From assembly GCF_963678635.1 (NCBI RefSeq), contig NC_087068.1:55088467-55152466 (forward strand): a DNA stretch of 64,000 nucleotides, in the 5' to 3' direction. The first letter of the stretch is position 1. Each line of letters starts with the position of its first letter. The notes under the pieces are model-generated. The model had not been told where the DNA came from and did not search any database. It was given only the letters and a program-made list of their open reading frames with translations. The position numbers and the translations under genes were made by a program. This document shows positions 1-11,863 of this stretch, piece by piece. This DNA is from Symsagittifera roscoffensis (lineage: Eukaryota; Xenacoelomorpha; Acoela; Convolutidae).

Positions 1-877
1 TAATAACATGAAAAAACTAAATGTAAAAAGTAATTAAAATGAACAACATTTTGTTGGAAAAAATTGAGATATTTATTGTGAAAATCATCCCTCCACACGC
101 TATATTAAGTACAAGTAATAAATTTCGCTCCTTGTAACAAATCAATCATGGCATATAAGCTTCCTTGAACCATTTTGGAACAATTTCTAAGACGGATTAA
201 ATCTCACTTACGCGTTAATAGCACGAAATATACCGCGCGTTAATTGTCCCAAAATGGCCAAAATGCCAATATTTAAACCCGCATAACTTTACGAAAATTG
301 ATCACAGGAAAAATATCTCATCAAATTTAAGCTCAGGACAACAATACCTTTTGAATGATTTTAAAAAAATTCCGTCAAAAACGGCTAGTTAAAAAGTCGA
401 AATTTTTCTGAAGAAAAAAAAACCCACCCCGAGCACAAATATTCCGTTACTTTTGTATCGAAAGTCGGAACAATAATAATCATAATAAAAAATTGCCTCC
501 GAAACATATCTATCATTTCATCGCTTTTTATAGATTCTTTTTACAAAATGCAAGTCACTTTGGTGGATCGCCATTAGACAATTAATTTCATTTTTAGAGA
601 GAATCTGATTTAAAAACTAACTTTAGATCAATCTAAATTAAAAGTTTGCGCCGATTTTTAACGTAACTGCGAGTTTCTCCATTTTTCTTTCCAAACAATT
701 GTTATTTAATTGACTTCTTGAAGTATTTTGTTTCTTTTTTTAACCTTGTAAGACTCCTCGCTACATCATAAAGTTGATGATAATGGGAGCCGTTGGGAAG
801 AGGAAAAGAAATTTCTTAATTAGTAAAAACGATAGCGTAAAATTTTTAGGAGGTTGAAATCTTAATTTCGTTTTCAG
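1..877. other. AT-rich intronic or upstream DNA
   Basis: No coding exon is recognisable here. A protease exon begins at 878 behind a TTTTCAG acceptor, so this stretch is most simply the intron upstream of it. The exon carrying the catalytic His of the protease is not visible and should lie further left. Confidence 0.5.
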
Positions 878-1050
878 GCAGTTTAACTGCTAGATTGGAC
901 GACGAAACAGATCACGCGCAAAAACACGACGTCAAGTTCTACTACAAACCAAGCGTCAATGACGACAATATAGAAACCCGCGGATTTGACATTGTTGTGC
1001 TGGTACTAGAGAAAAGTATTGTCTTCGATGCATACAGACAGTCTTTGAAG
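878..1050 (+). CDS. S1 serine protease 1, exon carrying the catalytic Asp region
   Basis: This is an internal exon of a trypsin/chymotrypsin-like protease. The acceptor is TTTTCAG before 878 and the donor is GTAAAT at 1,051. The open frame contains GFDIVVLVLEKS, which matches the family's conserved (N)DIALL block; its Asp is the second member of the His-Asp-Ser triad. The exon starts with two bases of a split codon and ends in phase 0, the phase needed by the next exons. The signal peptide, propeptide and catalytic His exon are not in the window. Assignment rests on this motif plus the linked exons at 2,370, 5,850 and 11,864; exact gene identity is unknown. Confidence 0.75.
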
Positions 1051-1223
1051 GTAAATTGGGATATCTATAAATATTTCCCAGCCTCTTGCAAAATGTGGGA
1101 GGAAGGGATATTGTTTTTTTAGCACAAAAATCGCATAGGCTTAACCTTTGAATTATTATATTACAGTATTGGCAATTCGCTTCTAGGTACCAAAATTAGG
1201 TAATATTTAAAGAGATCCTTCAA

Positions 1224-1690
1224 ATGTTACAAAAGAAAACATGGTCAATGTCAAGGGTGGATCTCTTGGATTTTCAAAATATTACAAAATTCTTGTCGAC
1301 CTTTTTTGTCAACCTTTTTTTGTCGACCAACCAAATTAATTTCTTGACTTCTCCCAAAGCACTAAAAAGACACTGTTTTGGCAAAATTTTCTGCGCCGTA
1401 GGCAAAACTTAAAAAAGGAGGCCAAAAAAGGCGTTTTTAGGCATTTTTTGGAATATTTTGTCCAAAAAATCGTCTTTTTTTTGGAGCGCGCTCCGCCCTC
1501 AAAATTTGTTTATATTGACGCCAAAGACGCTTTTAGAAAATTTTTAGGGTTAGTCACCAAAAAAGGATAACTCAAAATACTACAAAAGGAGGACCCTTTG
1601 GGTCGGCATGGGGCCGAATCCCTGAACAGAAAGCATCCGCCGACCCCACACCCCCTCCCCCTAAATCCGCCCATGGTCAAGGCAGTGATT
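1224..1690 (-). repeat. Dispersed repeat with GGGCGGATTTAGG-type terminus
   Basis: The segment shares long stretches with 47,168-47,470, such as TTCTGCGCC followed by an A-rich block, GCGCGCTCC and a TTTTAGGGT..GT run. Near 1,655-1,675 it ends in CCTAAATCCGCCCATGG, the reverse complement of GGGCGGATTTAGG, related to GGGGCGGATCTAGG at 47,169. This looks like a non-autonomous interspersed element in the protease intron. Internal short ORFs are not supported as genes. Confidence 0.5.
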
Positions 1691-2369
1691 TTACAGTTAT
1701 ATTCGATTCTCCCAAAAAATATTCCCTTGTTTTTTGGCAAACGAGATGGGTTTGATCCAGAATTTAACTGACGCAGTCAGAATGCAGAATATTTACATTT
1801 CTCAGAGAGTAGAAAAATCGACAAATTCGACCAGCATGTCAAAATATTAATACTTATTTTTTTTCGACACTTGGTATCCTTGAATATATCTCGAATCTTG
1901 CCAATAATCCTCCCTATTAGACATTGGTGACTGTTTGAACCTTTTGCATGTAATATTTTTCACAAAACCATTTTTGCATAAAAAAGCCTTTCGAAAAACA
2001 GCAATTTAAATATATAATGAGACATATTTAAATGATACATCAATTAATAGTTTAAGTAATTTTTTTTCTGAAACTAATTTAAGATATTCAAAGTGTATGG
2101 GGATCAAAGTTGGATTTATTTGATTATATGCAGTGAAAATTCAATAAACGGCAAATAAACTTGCTTCAAAAAAAACGATCGAACTCATCGAAAAACATCA
2201 TCTGAATTCGCCGAACTCTAGCTTCCTATTGTAACAAAGAAATGCTTTAATAATCCAAATATTTGCGAAATTAGAAAGGGTTAATAAATAGCTTGTTTTG
2301 AAAAAACTCTATGTAACACAAACTGTAAAAAATTATTGTGTCTTTTCGTAACATTTTTCCATTTTGAAG

Positions 2370-2475
2370 CCATGTGAGGGACACGCTGGTTTGAAGAGAA
2401 GATGGCAATGAGATTTGGGCAGTAGGAGTTGGGTTGACGAACTCGACTGCCGGTACATGGCCTGATGTTATTATG
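2370..2475 (+). pseudogene. S1 serine protease 1, internal exon with apparent 1-nt frameshift
   Basis: A GC-richer island lies between a T-rich acceptor (TTTTGAAG, ending 2,369) and a good donor GTAAGC at 2,476. Its 3' part reads EIWAVGVGLTNSTAG then TWPDVIM, the place where trypsins carry the C-x-(V)-GWG-T segment. It ends in phase 0, directly compatible with EARMNEIG of the exon at 5,850. The 5' part reads PCEGHAGLKRRW in a different frame, and the exon is 106 nt long, one more than a phase 0-0 exon allows. This is either a sequencing error, a misjudged acceptor or a real inactivating insertion near 2,410. The assignment is inferred from position and motif. Confidence 0.5.
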
Positions 2476-2964
2476 GTAAGCAACTTCACCCAAAATAATT
2501 CAGAATACGCAGGGCGACAATGGTATGTTTAGAGGAATGCTGTTACAGATAGAGAACGCTTTTTCCAAATAGGTCGAGTTATGGAATGGAAAAAGTGAAA
2601 TTATGGTATAGAAAAAAAGGCTGGGTATCAGATACGTACCCGAATACACCAAAGACACACCACGGTGGTATGTTGCGAGCCATTGCCGTTTGTCGCATGG
2701 TGTCACGTAACAAAATGCATCATCAAAAAACTTAACCGAATCTTTCCTCAAAATAGAAGAGGCTGAAAAAAATGTGAAATAATACAAACTAAAGTTTTTG
2801 AAGCAAGATTTATCACATTTAAGCGCCAAATTGTTTCTTTACTAAATTTGCATTTCCTTTGTAAAAAAAATAAATTTATGCCTGAAATAAAATTATGCTT
2901 GAGATTAACCAGAAAAAACCAATTTTGATCTAAAAAAATAAATGATATGCTTCATCGTTCGGTT

Positions 2965-3398
2965 AAGAGTCGATAAATTTATTTCAGACTCTTATATAGG
3001 TCGTGATTACTTTTTTTTTCTGGAAGAGTTTTAAAACTATTTCAGGTTCAAACTTGCTTAATTCGCGATTTGACTTCTTAAGTTCAATTTTTTTCCCTAT
3101 GTTAAAGGGAAGAAAAACTCCACTATCGAACAGTCAAAGTGTAAATGTCACGAATAACGTGATCGACTTCTAGTTTCAAACGTGGAAATTAGTTTTTGAG
3201 ATTTCACAGCGAAAATAAAACTACATATAGAGCCAGTCTTTTCAAATTGATATTCTTTTCAAAACTATTTTTATTCATAAATTGTTTTTGAGGTTTAAGT
3301 GTCTTAAGACTAAATTGTCTTCGAAATTCAAAATTCCAGATTTTTTTTAAGAAACAAGTCAGTTTTTTTTTGTTTACGTACATTCATCGACATTTTTC
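2965..3398 (+). repeat. MITE family A copy (degenerate), intronic
   Basis: It shares the layout of the copies at 4,977 and 9,242: a left end AAGAGT, then a CTCTTATATAGGTCGTGAT block, a T-run, an internal GGGAAGAAAAACTCCACTATCGA-like segment, and a right end with TTTACGTACATTCATCGACA. The ends are more diverged than in the other copies. Confidence 0.5.
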
Positions 3399-4976
3399 TA
3401 CGCTTCTTTTGGTCATGTTTGTATTTAGCATAATGACCTTATAAAGCAGGGTTTTTCCAAAAATCGTAACAAACAACAATGTAGTGAAGTTAGTTTTATG
3501 AGATGAATTAGTTGCAAGTATGTTGGTTTTAATTAGTTTTTGTCCATTTCTTCAATTTTTTTTCAGTCAATTCAGCAAATTATGCTGCTCTTGGCCAGAA
3601 AAAGATTATGAAATTTCCCAAAAAATCCATGTTACTTATTTGTGCTTTTAAAGTTTTACGGTTGCGTTCAAACTTTGCTCATTATATCTCCTGAGTAATT
3701 TTCCTGTTCTCGTTTTCCTGCCCTAGGAACAAAGATATTTTATCATTTTATTCAAAATCTTCTGATTTATTTCAAAAGTCAGTTTAATTTTTGTTGAAAC
3801 TCCAATCACGCGTTTCGAAAAAGTTATCGAATCTTTTTAGACTTTTGGACAATTTTAGAGCAAAAAATCAACAATTCTCTAAATTTATGGACCATTTTGG
3901 ACAAAATTTATTTAAAATTTTAACAAATTTATTTTAATCGACTGACATCAAATGATCTTAAAAGTTTCTTTGAAAGTCTAAACTTTTGACCAATTTTTGT
4001 TTTGAATCTGAAAATGCCATTTTTCACCCTCCGCACGAAACAATTCAGTTTTTTTTCTTAGAATGTTGTACCTTGCTTAAATAAATTTTTTCCCCGAGTA
4101 ACCGAGAAGAAGTTCACTCTGATGCACAACCTAGCGCAAACGGCAAAAACTGGTCGTTGTATCGAAAGTTTAGTTACGTCATAATGGATAGCTCTGATCC
4201 TTTTTCTCTTGGTCTGTAGAAGTTTCAATAAAATCCGAAGTAAAAATTTCCTAGAGTTCAAAAATTTTGTTTTGCGATTAAATATGTCTACTAGTGAAGT
4301 ACTGATTTAAATTCAATGGGCACAACAGACGTTGGGAAATTCAATCGAGATTTCTCCAATTGTGTTAAGATTGGACAAAAAGGAAGGGAACAAAAACTGT
4401 TTAGAAATTCAACAGAAAGAAAATGGTGTTTTTTTTTCGGAATTATCCACTAGAATGGGTATTTTTGGCTTTTTTAATTAATCAGTAAAAACAGTGATAC
4501 TTGATGTGAAAGTTATATCAAAAGAAGCCTCTTACACAACATAACCATTTTATTGGTGAAAAAATTTTCCAAAATCTTTATCAGATAAAACAGTTTTTGT
4601 TGAAAAATAAAAAAAAATATTTTTCCTGTATAAAAATCAAAATTTTACTTAAAAAAATCAAAACTTTGACGTAAATTTCGAAATTTTTCCTCTTCTAGTC
4701 TTTGTTGGGCTGTTTAAGAAGTTTTTTTTGTTAATATTAACCTCATCAAATAATACTAAAATGTCACCGAAATTCATGATTATTAAATAAGCCAAAATGA
4801 CCCATTTTTGTGGTAAAGATTTGGTTGAGAAGTTCGAGATTGCACCATAAGAATTCTGTTAAAAATCAAAGCAATTTTTTCCACAATTTTTGTCAAATGA
4901 CAAATTTGTGAAAAACACTGTTGAAATTCAAATTTTGTTTGTTTTGTCCGGATAATTTAATCAGCACTGTATTTTT

Positions 4977-5404
4977 AAGAGTAATGAACGTAGTGAAAAC
5001 TCTTATTTAGGTCTTGCTGATTTTTTTTTCAGGTAAAGTCTTAAAATATTGATGAACTTTGGTATATCGCACTTTGTGAGTTCAATTAAAATTAATTTGC
5101 TGAAAATGACTTCATTAGCACTCTCCGAATACAGAAGGGGAAATGGTGCGAAAAAAAACATGAACAATTTCGAGTTTCGAAAGTGGAATTTATTTTTAAG
5201 ATTTCCCAGCGGAAAAAAAAACTTCACCTATTGATCCAATTTTCTCAACTTGGGTTCATGTTATCAAAAAAGCGCCAATCAAAAAATTGTTCTAGAAAAT
5301 CAAAAAGGTTAAAGGGCATCTCTTTTTTGCTTTGAAAATCGAAAGTTGAGATTTTTTCAAGAAAGTCAGTGTTTTTTTAATGTTTACTTGCGTTCATTAC
5401 TTTT
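4977..5404 (+). repeat. MITE family A copy with terminal inverted repeats
   Basis: The left end AAGAGTAATGAACGTAGTG is the near reverse complement of the right end CTTGCGTTCATTACTTTTT. Between them lie the family's shared blocks: TCTTATTTAGGTCTTG, TTTCCCAGCGGAAA, and ATTGATCCAATTTTCTCAA. It is about 430 bp, with no transposase frame. Related copies lie at 2,965, 7,495 (3' half), 9,242, 12,068 (5' end) and 43,132. Confidence 0.65.
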
Positions 5405-5849
5405 TTCCAATCTTCGATTGGCTATATTCCAATTTTATTATTTCGCGGCTTGTTTTCTTTATTCCGTTTTAAGTTTTTTTTCAAGTTCAAGTTTCTGAAC
5501 CGAAACTTGCTGTGAAACAATATTTGTAAGATATTTATAACTGACTTATACGGACAAAACTTAAGTAAAACGCAATTTTTTTTCTTCATAATTTCTCGGG
5601 CGATAATCGATTCTATAATGACAAAGTTAATTTTAAAAAAATCTCTGTAAATACTGCCTTCAAACTACATATAGTTTGTAGATAATCTGTTAGTCGCATT
5701 TGTGTGGTATTTTTGACAAGATACTTCACATGATTGTTTCAGCTGTGTTTTACTTAGTACTTAATTAGTACTTAGTGTTTGATTTGGGTTTCATTTTTTG
5801 ATGGAGATTTTCTTTGAAATGGGGTTTAAAAATCGATGCTCACTTTCAG

Positions 5850-5979
5850 GAGGCGCGCATGAATGAGATAGGGGATGATCTGTGTCGGAAGGTGTACAAT
5901 GACACATCCCCAGCAGGCTCTGTCGTCTGTGTGCGGAACTCATCCAAGTCACTAGCCTCAAATGGAAATATATGTAACG
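5850..5979 (+). CDS. S1 serine protease 1, exon before the catalytic Ser
   Basis: This 130-nt exon has acceptor CTTTCAG before 5,850 and donor GTTAGC at 5,980, less perfect than the GTGAGT of the paralogue. It encodes EARMNEIGDDLCRKVYND and, downstream, GSVVCVRNSSKS and NGNICNG. Its two inner cysteines and the C-terminal ICNG correspond to the trypsin stretch running into C-x-GDSGGP. The exon ends in phase 1, so the glycine codon is split and completed by the exon at 11,864. The paralogous exon at 43,845 is also exactly 130 nt in the same phases, strong evidence that both are real and duplicated from one ancestor. Confidence 0.8.
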
Positions 5980-6155
5980 GTTAGCCGCAACATTCGATTG
6001 CACAAAAAATAACCACTCTAAACATGAACATGCCAATTGTTAGAAAAAAATTGGTAAGTTCACGTTTGAATCGCGTGATTGAAACTTCGGCATGAAATGC
6101 TTGTCATATGTGATTCATGGAGGAGTGTTTATGACAACACGAGTCGACCTCCATA

Positions 6156-7001
6156 GACCAAAAATGCTAATCATGCAATTTCATAAACTAAGTCTATGAA
6201 AAAATACTAGTCATACAAATTTCATACATTTCGATAAAATGGTGTCATTGATTTTTCGAGAAATTTTTTTCTTCTTTTGGCATAAAATTCGGTGTATCGA
6301 ATTAAGTAAAAAAGAATTTTTTTTGTCAAAAAAATACTAATCATACAGTTTCCATATATTGAAATTGTATGACTAGCATTTTTTTGAAAAAGTGGTATCA
6401 TATATTTGACAGCGACATAAAAATTGACGACGACATTTGAATTTTTTGATTAGTAATACTGAAATTGCCCCAAATATTTTTGTGTTTTCTTTTCAACCGC
6501 AAATCTATTTTTGTACTCAAACGAACATTTTTCAAAATTTTTTTTGCATTCAAAATTTAATATTTTTTGTGTATAACGTAGTCCTGAATTCACTAATATT
6601 TGATTTCTTTTTCATTTTTACTCAATTATTTTTCTCAAAAACGCTAAAATCTCCTATTTTTTAAATGGTATGTTTATGTATGCCTTGATCAGTGTCTGTA
6701 ATTTAAAAACTCAAACTCTAAAATTAATCATCTTTGAAAATGTTGACCAAAATTTAAAAGTTGATACTTTCGTTATATTATTTGTGCAAGGCATAATATA
6801 GACATTTCAGGCCGTTTCCAATGCATTAACAATGCTATACGGTCAAACCTTTGGTTACTCTGCTTTTGAGCTACGAACAAAACCAAAACAAAAAATTTTT
6901 AATCATAAACCTTTCAATTTTCTGTTATTAAGGAATTGTATGAAAAATGTATGTTAAGCATTTTTCCATATATAAAAATTTTATGACTACCGTTTTTGGT
7001 C
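6156..7001. repeat. Inverted-repeat element (MITE family B), about 0.85 kb
   Basis: The left end GACCAAAAATGCTAATCAT pairs with the right end, whose reverse complement is GACCAAAAACGGTAGTCAT. A second imperfect inverted repeat of about 24 bp per arm sits inside at roughly 6,328-6,388 around CATATATT. The motif ATGCTAATCATAC-ATTTC recurs several times. No coding frame longer than 75 codons is present. I cannot identify a clear target-site duplication. Confidence 0.5.
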
Positions 7002-7494
7002 AACCCGGGAAGCTAACCTACGATTGTGTAACCTACGTCAGGAACTAAAAGCTAAGTTTTGTACAAAATCGAAATTTTTTTCTCGAAATGGAAATTGAAA
7101 AAAAAACTACAGAAAATTTTTTTGATAATGAGCTAATAATTATCGTTCAAGCTGGGGTAAAAATAATTTTACAAATTCTCGATTTCGCATTTGATGTAAA
7201 ATTTCGTAATTATATTTTTTGATCTGGTAGTTTACGCACACATAGTTTTACTGAACTCACCCCCTGAAATAATAAAAAAAGGTCTTTAAGGAATTCAAAC
7301 ACTGCGACTGTCGACAACTCCTTTTTCTTGCAAAATCAATTAACACAATTATATGTCTCGTGAAGTCGAGTCATAAATTATTATAACTTTGGGCAGTCGT
7401 GAATTTGTCTCCAAGCAAAATTCGAGAGAAAAATTTCATCGCGAAAAACTTGTCTCTGTGAAAAATTTTTAAAAAAGTTTTCGAAATTTTTTTG

Positions 7495-7716
7495 TTCATT
7501 TGGTTGAATTTGTAGCGAAATAAAAGTTTTATCTATTGATCCAGTTGCTCAAATTGGGTTAACTTTATCAAAAAATTTTCAATGATCAGTTTTTCTAGAA
7601 AATTAATGAGCTTTATAATCATTTGCTTGTTTCTTTGAAATTCAGAAATTGAGATTTTTTATAAAAAGTAAATCCGTGTTTTTTTTCTACTTACTTGCTT
7701 TCATTGAATCTTTTCC
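7495..7716 (+). repeat. MITE family A, 3' half only
   Basis: It contains the GCGAAATAAAAGTTTTATCTATTGATCCAGTTGCTCAA-like block and ends TTGCTTTCATTGAATCTTTTCC, matching the 3' halves of the copies at 4,977 and 9,242. The left half is missing or unrecognisable. Confidence 0.45.
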
Positions 7717-8343
7717 AAATGTATGTTGACTATGTTTTTTTAAAATCTATTAGTTTATCCATTTAAAATGCTTCAATTTTCGGATAAGATCTATTAATCA
7801 GTGGACTAGTACAAGAATTAGAAGAGTTTTGCAATTTATGAGCATGATTTGTCTCAAATAGGAAAAATTGGTATGTTTCGAAGCAGGACCAAAATAGTTT
7901 TCTAAACGGTCGCGTTTTTTTTGCGTTCTTGAGCTCAAGCCACAATGAGATCCATTTACAGCTAAGAATAAAAGATCAAGTTTCTCTGAAGATAGAACCC
8001 ACACACAGATAATAAAACTCTATGTTTTCATCAAATTGACCAAAAAAAGCTTATTACTACAATTTTCATTATAGTAAAATGCTTATCAAATAGATTTGTT
8101 CATTTTGATACGTCGAAAAACTAAGAAAAACTCTAAGACAGTCATTTTTCATAAAAGAAAATTATGAATTTTTGTATCCATTAAACAAAAAGTTTTTTTT
8201 TTGCTAAATACTTTTGTGTTTTGTCCGAAAACAGTATAACCAGGGATTTTTCAACAGAAAAAACCACCTTGGTTGAAGGGAAGAAATCATAAAGACTCTC
8301 GGAACTTTACAATTTCTTCTTACAGTGAGTTATTAATTTACAG

Positions 8344-8386
8344 ATGGCTCAGAACTATGAACAACAGCCTCAAACTTTTGTATCTG
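8344..8386 (+). CDS. Possible small exon of a nested or alternative transcript
   Basis: A 43-nt segment lies between an acceptor AATTTACAG and a strong donor GTAAGAAG at 8,387. It opens with ATG and reads MAQNYEQQPQTFVS. Inserted between the protease exons at 5,850 and 11,864 it would put a stop in frame, so it is not a normal part of that mRNA. It could be the first coding exon of a nested gene or a chance arrangement. Confidence 0.2.
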
Positions 8387-9241
8387 GTAAGAAGTTTTTT
8401 TAGCCAAAACTTCTACTAGTCGAAAATTCTGTCTTAATTATTTTGACAGATTGAAGTTTATAGTATGAAAAACATTAAAAACTTCAAACTTCGATTCACG
8501 CAAAATTTTTCCGGCAATGTTGTTTCTTTGGTATGAAAAATTCAGCCTGGCCTACGTTATAGACTTAATTATTTATTTTTTGAAAGCAATTTTTTTTTTC
8601 AAAAAAAAAAGCTCATTTGAGCATGAAATTGATATTGCCAATAAAAATTAAAAAAAAAATTCCTTGGATTTTTTTCTCGGAAACTGAATATGTTACTGAA
8701 AAAATCGTAATCAAATTTTCATATTTTGAACTTGTTTGCTAAACATTTTTTTCCAATACACTCCGTGCACAAAATTGTACGATAAGCATTTTTTTTACGG
8801 AATAGCTTTTTTTGCTTAATGGAAATCAAACCGCGTGTGTTTTCCCAGGATAAGAGGTAAGCGTGACGGGTGAGGTGGGTTATGGGAAAAAAGTACATTG
8901 TGAGTTGGCCAAAAAACTAATGTCAAAGATTATATAAAACTAATCAATTGTAAGTGAAAAACGATATAAAGTTTTTAAAAAAGTGAAATTGATTGAAACG
9001 ACAAAAAAAAATAAATACTATATAAAACGATTTAAAAAACTTGAGCATAGCGCACACGAAGATTAAAAAAATGGACTAATTTTCCTTATTATAGATTAAA
9101 ATGGATCAAGATTTATTTCTCTCGAAAAATTCTTGAAACGGAAATGAAGTTAATCAATTGTCATTATATAATAAAACAGATATTATTGGAAAAATTACTA
9201 TTTCGAGAAAAAAGCGGAAAAATTGTTCGTGGAGTTTTTTC

Positions 9242-9710
9242 AAGAGTAATGAACGTAATGAGATCTTTTATAGAGGTCTTGGTAATTTTTTTGTTTTTTT
9301 TTTCAGGAAGAAGTCTTAAGATTTGTTCACGTTCAATTTTGATTAATCGCGGTTTGACATATGATTTGTTTCTAGATTCACTGTTTTTCCATTGTTGAAA
9401 GGAATGGAAACTCCGCTATCGAACAGCAAAAAAAAAAATTAACGAAAAACATGATTAACTCTTTTATTCGAAAATGGAAAATAATTATCAGATTTCCCAG
9501 TGAAATAAAAGTTTTATCTATTGATCCAATTTTCTCAAACAGGGTAAATTTTAACAATAAAATGTCCGTCATAAAATTTCCTACAAATTCAAGAGCCCTA
9601 AGGCTATCTACTGTTTTCTTCGAAATTCAAAACGTTTTTTTTTCTAAATTCAGAAAGTTTTTGAAAAAACAGGTCGGTTTTCTTCCAATTTCCTTGCGTT
9701 CATTACTCTT
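9242..9710 (+). repeat. MITE family A copy with clear terminal inverted repeats
   Basis: The left end AAGAGTAATGAACGTAATG and right end TTGCGTTCATTACTCTT form terminal inverted repeats of about 17 bp. The 469-bp interior has the shared TTTATAGAGGTCTTGG block, GGAAACTCCGCTATCGAAC, and TTTCCCAGTGAAATAAAAG followed by ATTGATCCAATTTTCTCAA. This is the cleanest copy in the window. It sits in the large protease intron. Confidence 0.65.
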
Positions 9711-10712
9711 TTCCATAACCAGTTGGTTTTTTTGTTCAGTCAATTCAATTTCTTAACCAAATATTTTGATTTGTTTTTGGAACCTTCTGAATTATTTGTT
9801 TAGAGCTCAAATGTTAAAACAAATTCACTCGTGAACATGTTTTTTGTTGTTGTAAAGTTATGAGTTTTGAAAATAGCTAACTTAGCCAATTTGGAAAAAA
9901 AATGAGCGACATACTGTATTCTTCTAATACGTGGAAGCGAAGGATAATTAAGTTTCACAAGGAATTGAGGCAAGTCTATTGAGATCATAATTAGGGTAGT
10001 TTAAATTAGCGTGTGCGGGGATAAATTAGAAAAAAAACAAAAAAAAATAAACTGCCCTCAATTTTCTATCGATTCATTCCTTTTTCACCTCGATATACGA
10101 GTAGATTTGTTTGTCAATTAAGATGGTTTTTTTAAATTTTAGATGAACAGTCTATAAAAAACCAAAAACATTTGTTTTTATCCATGAAACTCATTATATA
10201 CGGCCAAATTGATATGATGAATGCTCGCTATGATACCATTGTTGTTTTAACGCTAACCTGAACACGTAATTAAATGAAGCAAGGTACTTGCTTAATTTAA
10301 AGATGCATCCTTACTTGGCACAAAAATATCAATTTACACTCAGCTGAAATTGTGTTAGATTTGGAAAATATCAAAAACAAATCATTTTCACATTTTTTTG
10401 CTGAAGACCGAAATTTAATTTAAAAAGTAACTTAAAAATATTCCAAGTGTCGACCTAAATCGAGTAGTCTCATTTTATTTTTTTATCTTGAAGTTGGAAA
10501 AAAAATTAGGCCAAATTCTTTCATTGAGAAAAATATTGGTTAATTGCGGCTTGAAATGGTTCACCACATGATTCAATTAAAAAAGTTAACACTAATGGTC
10601 GGTACACAATTTTTCCAGAAAATCAATAGAACAGACATTATGCTCATCGTTCTATTTCCCCTGCAATCAGTTTCTGATTTAATTCCAAAAACACTTCAGA
10701 TAGTGCGAGCTG

Positions 10713-11778
10713 CTACCCGCATTTAAGAAAAGTGAAAACAAATCGATTATAATGGATTATCGTGGTCTATAATGTTGTAAATATAATCGATTCCCATGTT
10801 ACATTCAGACAACAAAATTGGACTGAAAATGGTTTTAAATCAAATTTTTCTCGCCAAAACAAAATGCATTATAATTCATTTTGAATCCATTATAATGGAT
10901 TTTATTATAAGTAGGAAATCACATGACATTGAATTTTTTCCACTTTATTTTTGTTTCGCGCGTCGTGCAAAATTTTGCAAGAATTTCAACTTTTATCAAG
11001 TGAGTTATGCGGAAACTTTGCAAAGCGAGTGTACGGCCTGGCCTAATGCATTTCAAAACCTAAACTCAAGTTGCAAAAAGATTCCGTTGAGCTTCCCCCC
11101 CCCCACCCCAACGTTTGCCCCTTGGCTCCCCTTCAATCCACCTATCGCTTGCCCCTTTTCTCCCCTCCCCCCACTGAAACCCTCCCCCCCCCACCTGAAC
11201 CCACATACCCCCCCCCCCCCACCTGAACCCACACCCCCCACCTGAACCCACACCCCCCACCTGAACCTACCCATCCCACCCGAACACCCCCACCTGAACA
11301 CAGCCCCCACCTGAACCCATTAAGTTGGGTGGGGAGGGGGGAGGGGGGTAGGGGGGAGGAGGGTTTGTTCTAAATGGGCAAATGCTAGGGTGGTATGTTG
11401 AGTAATATAAAAAAGTAACAAAAATATCAAAGTTAGGTAGAAAAAAATTCAATTGAACAACAAGTAACTTATGTAACCAATGTAACTTAGGTAACCAACG
11501 TAACCAATTTAAAACGACGAAAAGACTTTATGTGCGTTGAAATTCGCATCTCAGTAAAGTGAAAAAAATGGATTATCATTTAGTTTCATTGTCAGTGTCC
11601 ACAAAAGTGAAATTTTTTTTAGTATAATGGATGAAAAAAGGATTTTGTTGCCTCGAAAAATAGTAATATTTTAATCCATTTTTATTTGATTATAATCGAT
11701 TTGTTTTCACTTTTGCGGACACTGACAAGGAAACTCAATTATAATCGATTTTTATTCATGGAACTCCAATGCGGGTAG
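10713..11778. repeat. Inverted-repeat element (MITE family C), about 1.07 kb, carrying a C-rich minisatellite
   Basis: The outer ends are CTACCCGCATT (10,713) and its exact reverse complement AATGCGGGTAG (11,768-11,778). Next inside, AAAAGTGAAAACAAATCGAT with ATAAT (about 10,728) is inverted at 11,689-11,714. A third inverted pair, about 32 bp per arm around GTCAGTGTCC-CAAAAGTGAAA, joins about 11,580 and 11,704. The middle carries the C-rich tract at 11,093-11,365. No transposase is present. Confidence 0.6.
11093..11365. repeat. C-rich minisatellite followed by a G-rich tract
   Basis: Runs of 6-11 C alternate with repeated CACCTGAACCCA units of about 14-18 bp. They are followed on the same strand by a G-rich stretch, GGGTGGGGAGGGGGGAGGGG, at about 11,328-11,355. 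The short frames found here on both strands (Gly- or Pro-rich) are by-products of base composition, not genes. The two halves could pair as a hairpin, or form an i-motif and a G-quadruplex. Confidence 0.75.
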
Positions 11779-11863
11779 ACTAATTAGGTATTAGACTTTT
11801 CAAGTTTTTGCTCAATGAAGTATTTTGTTTCTTCTCCTGTAAATTTAGACATTATCTTTGCAG

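Noticed and set aside
11053-11310. Gly- and Pro-rich frames on both strands
   Set aside because: Generated by the C-run minisatellite; open in several frames at once.
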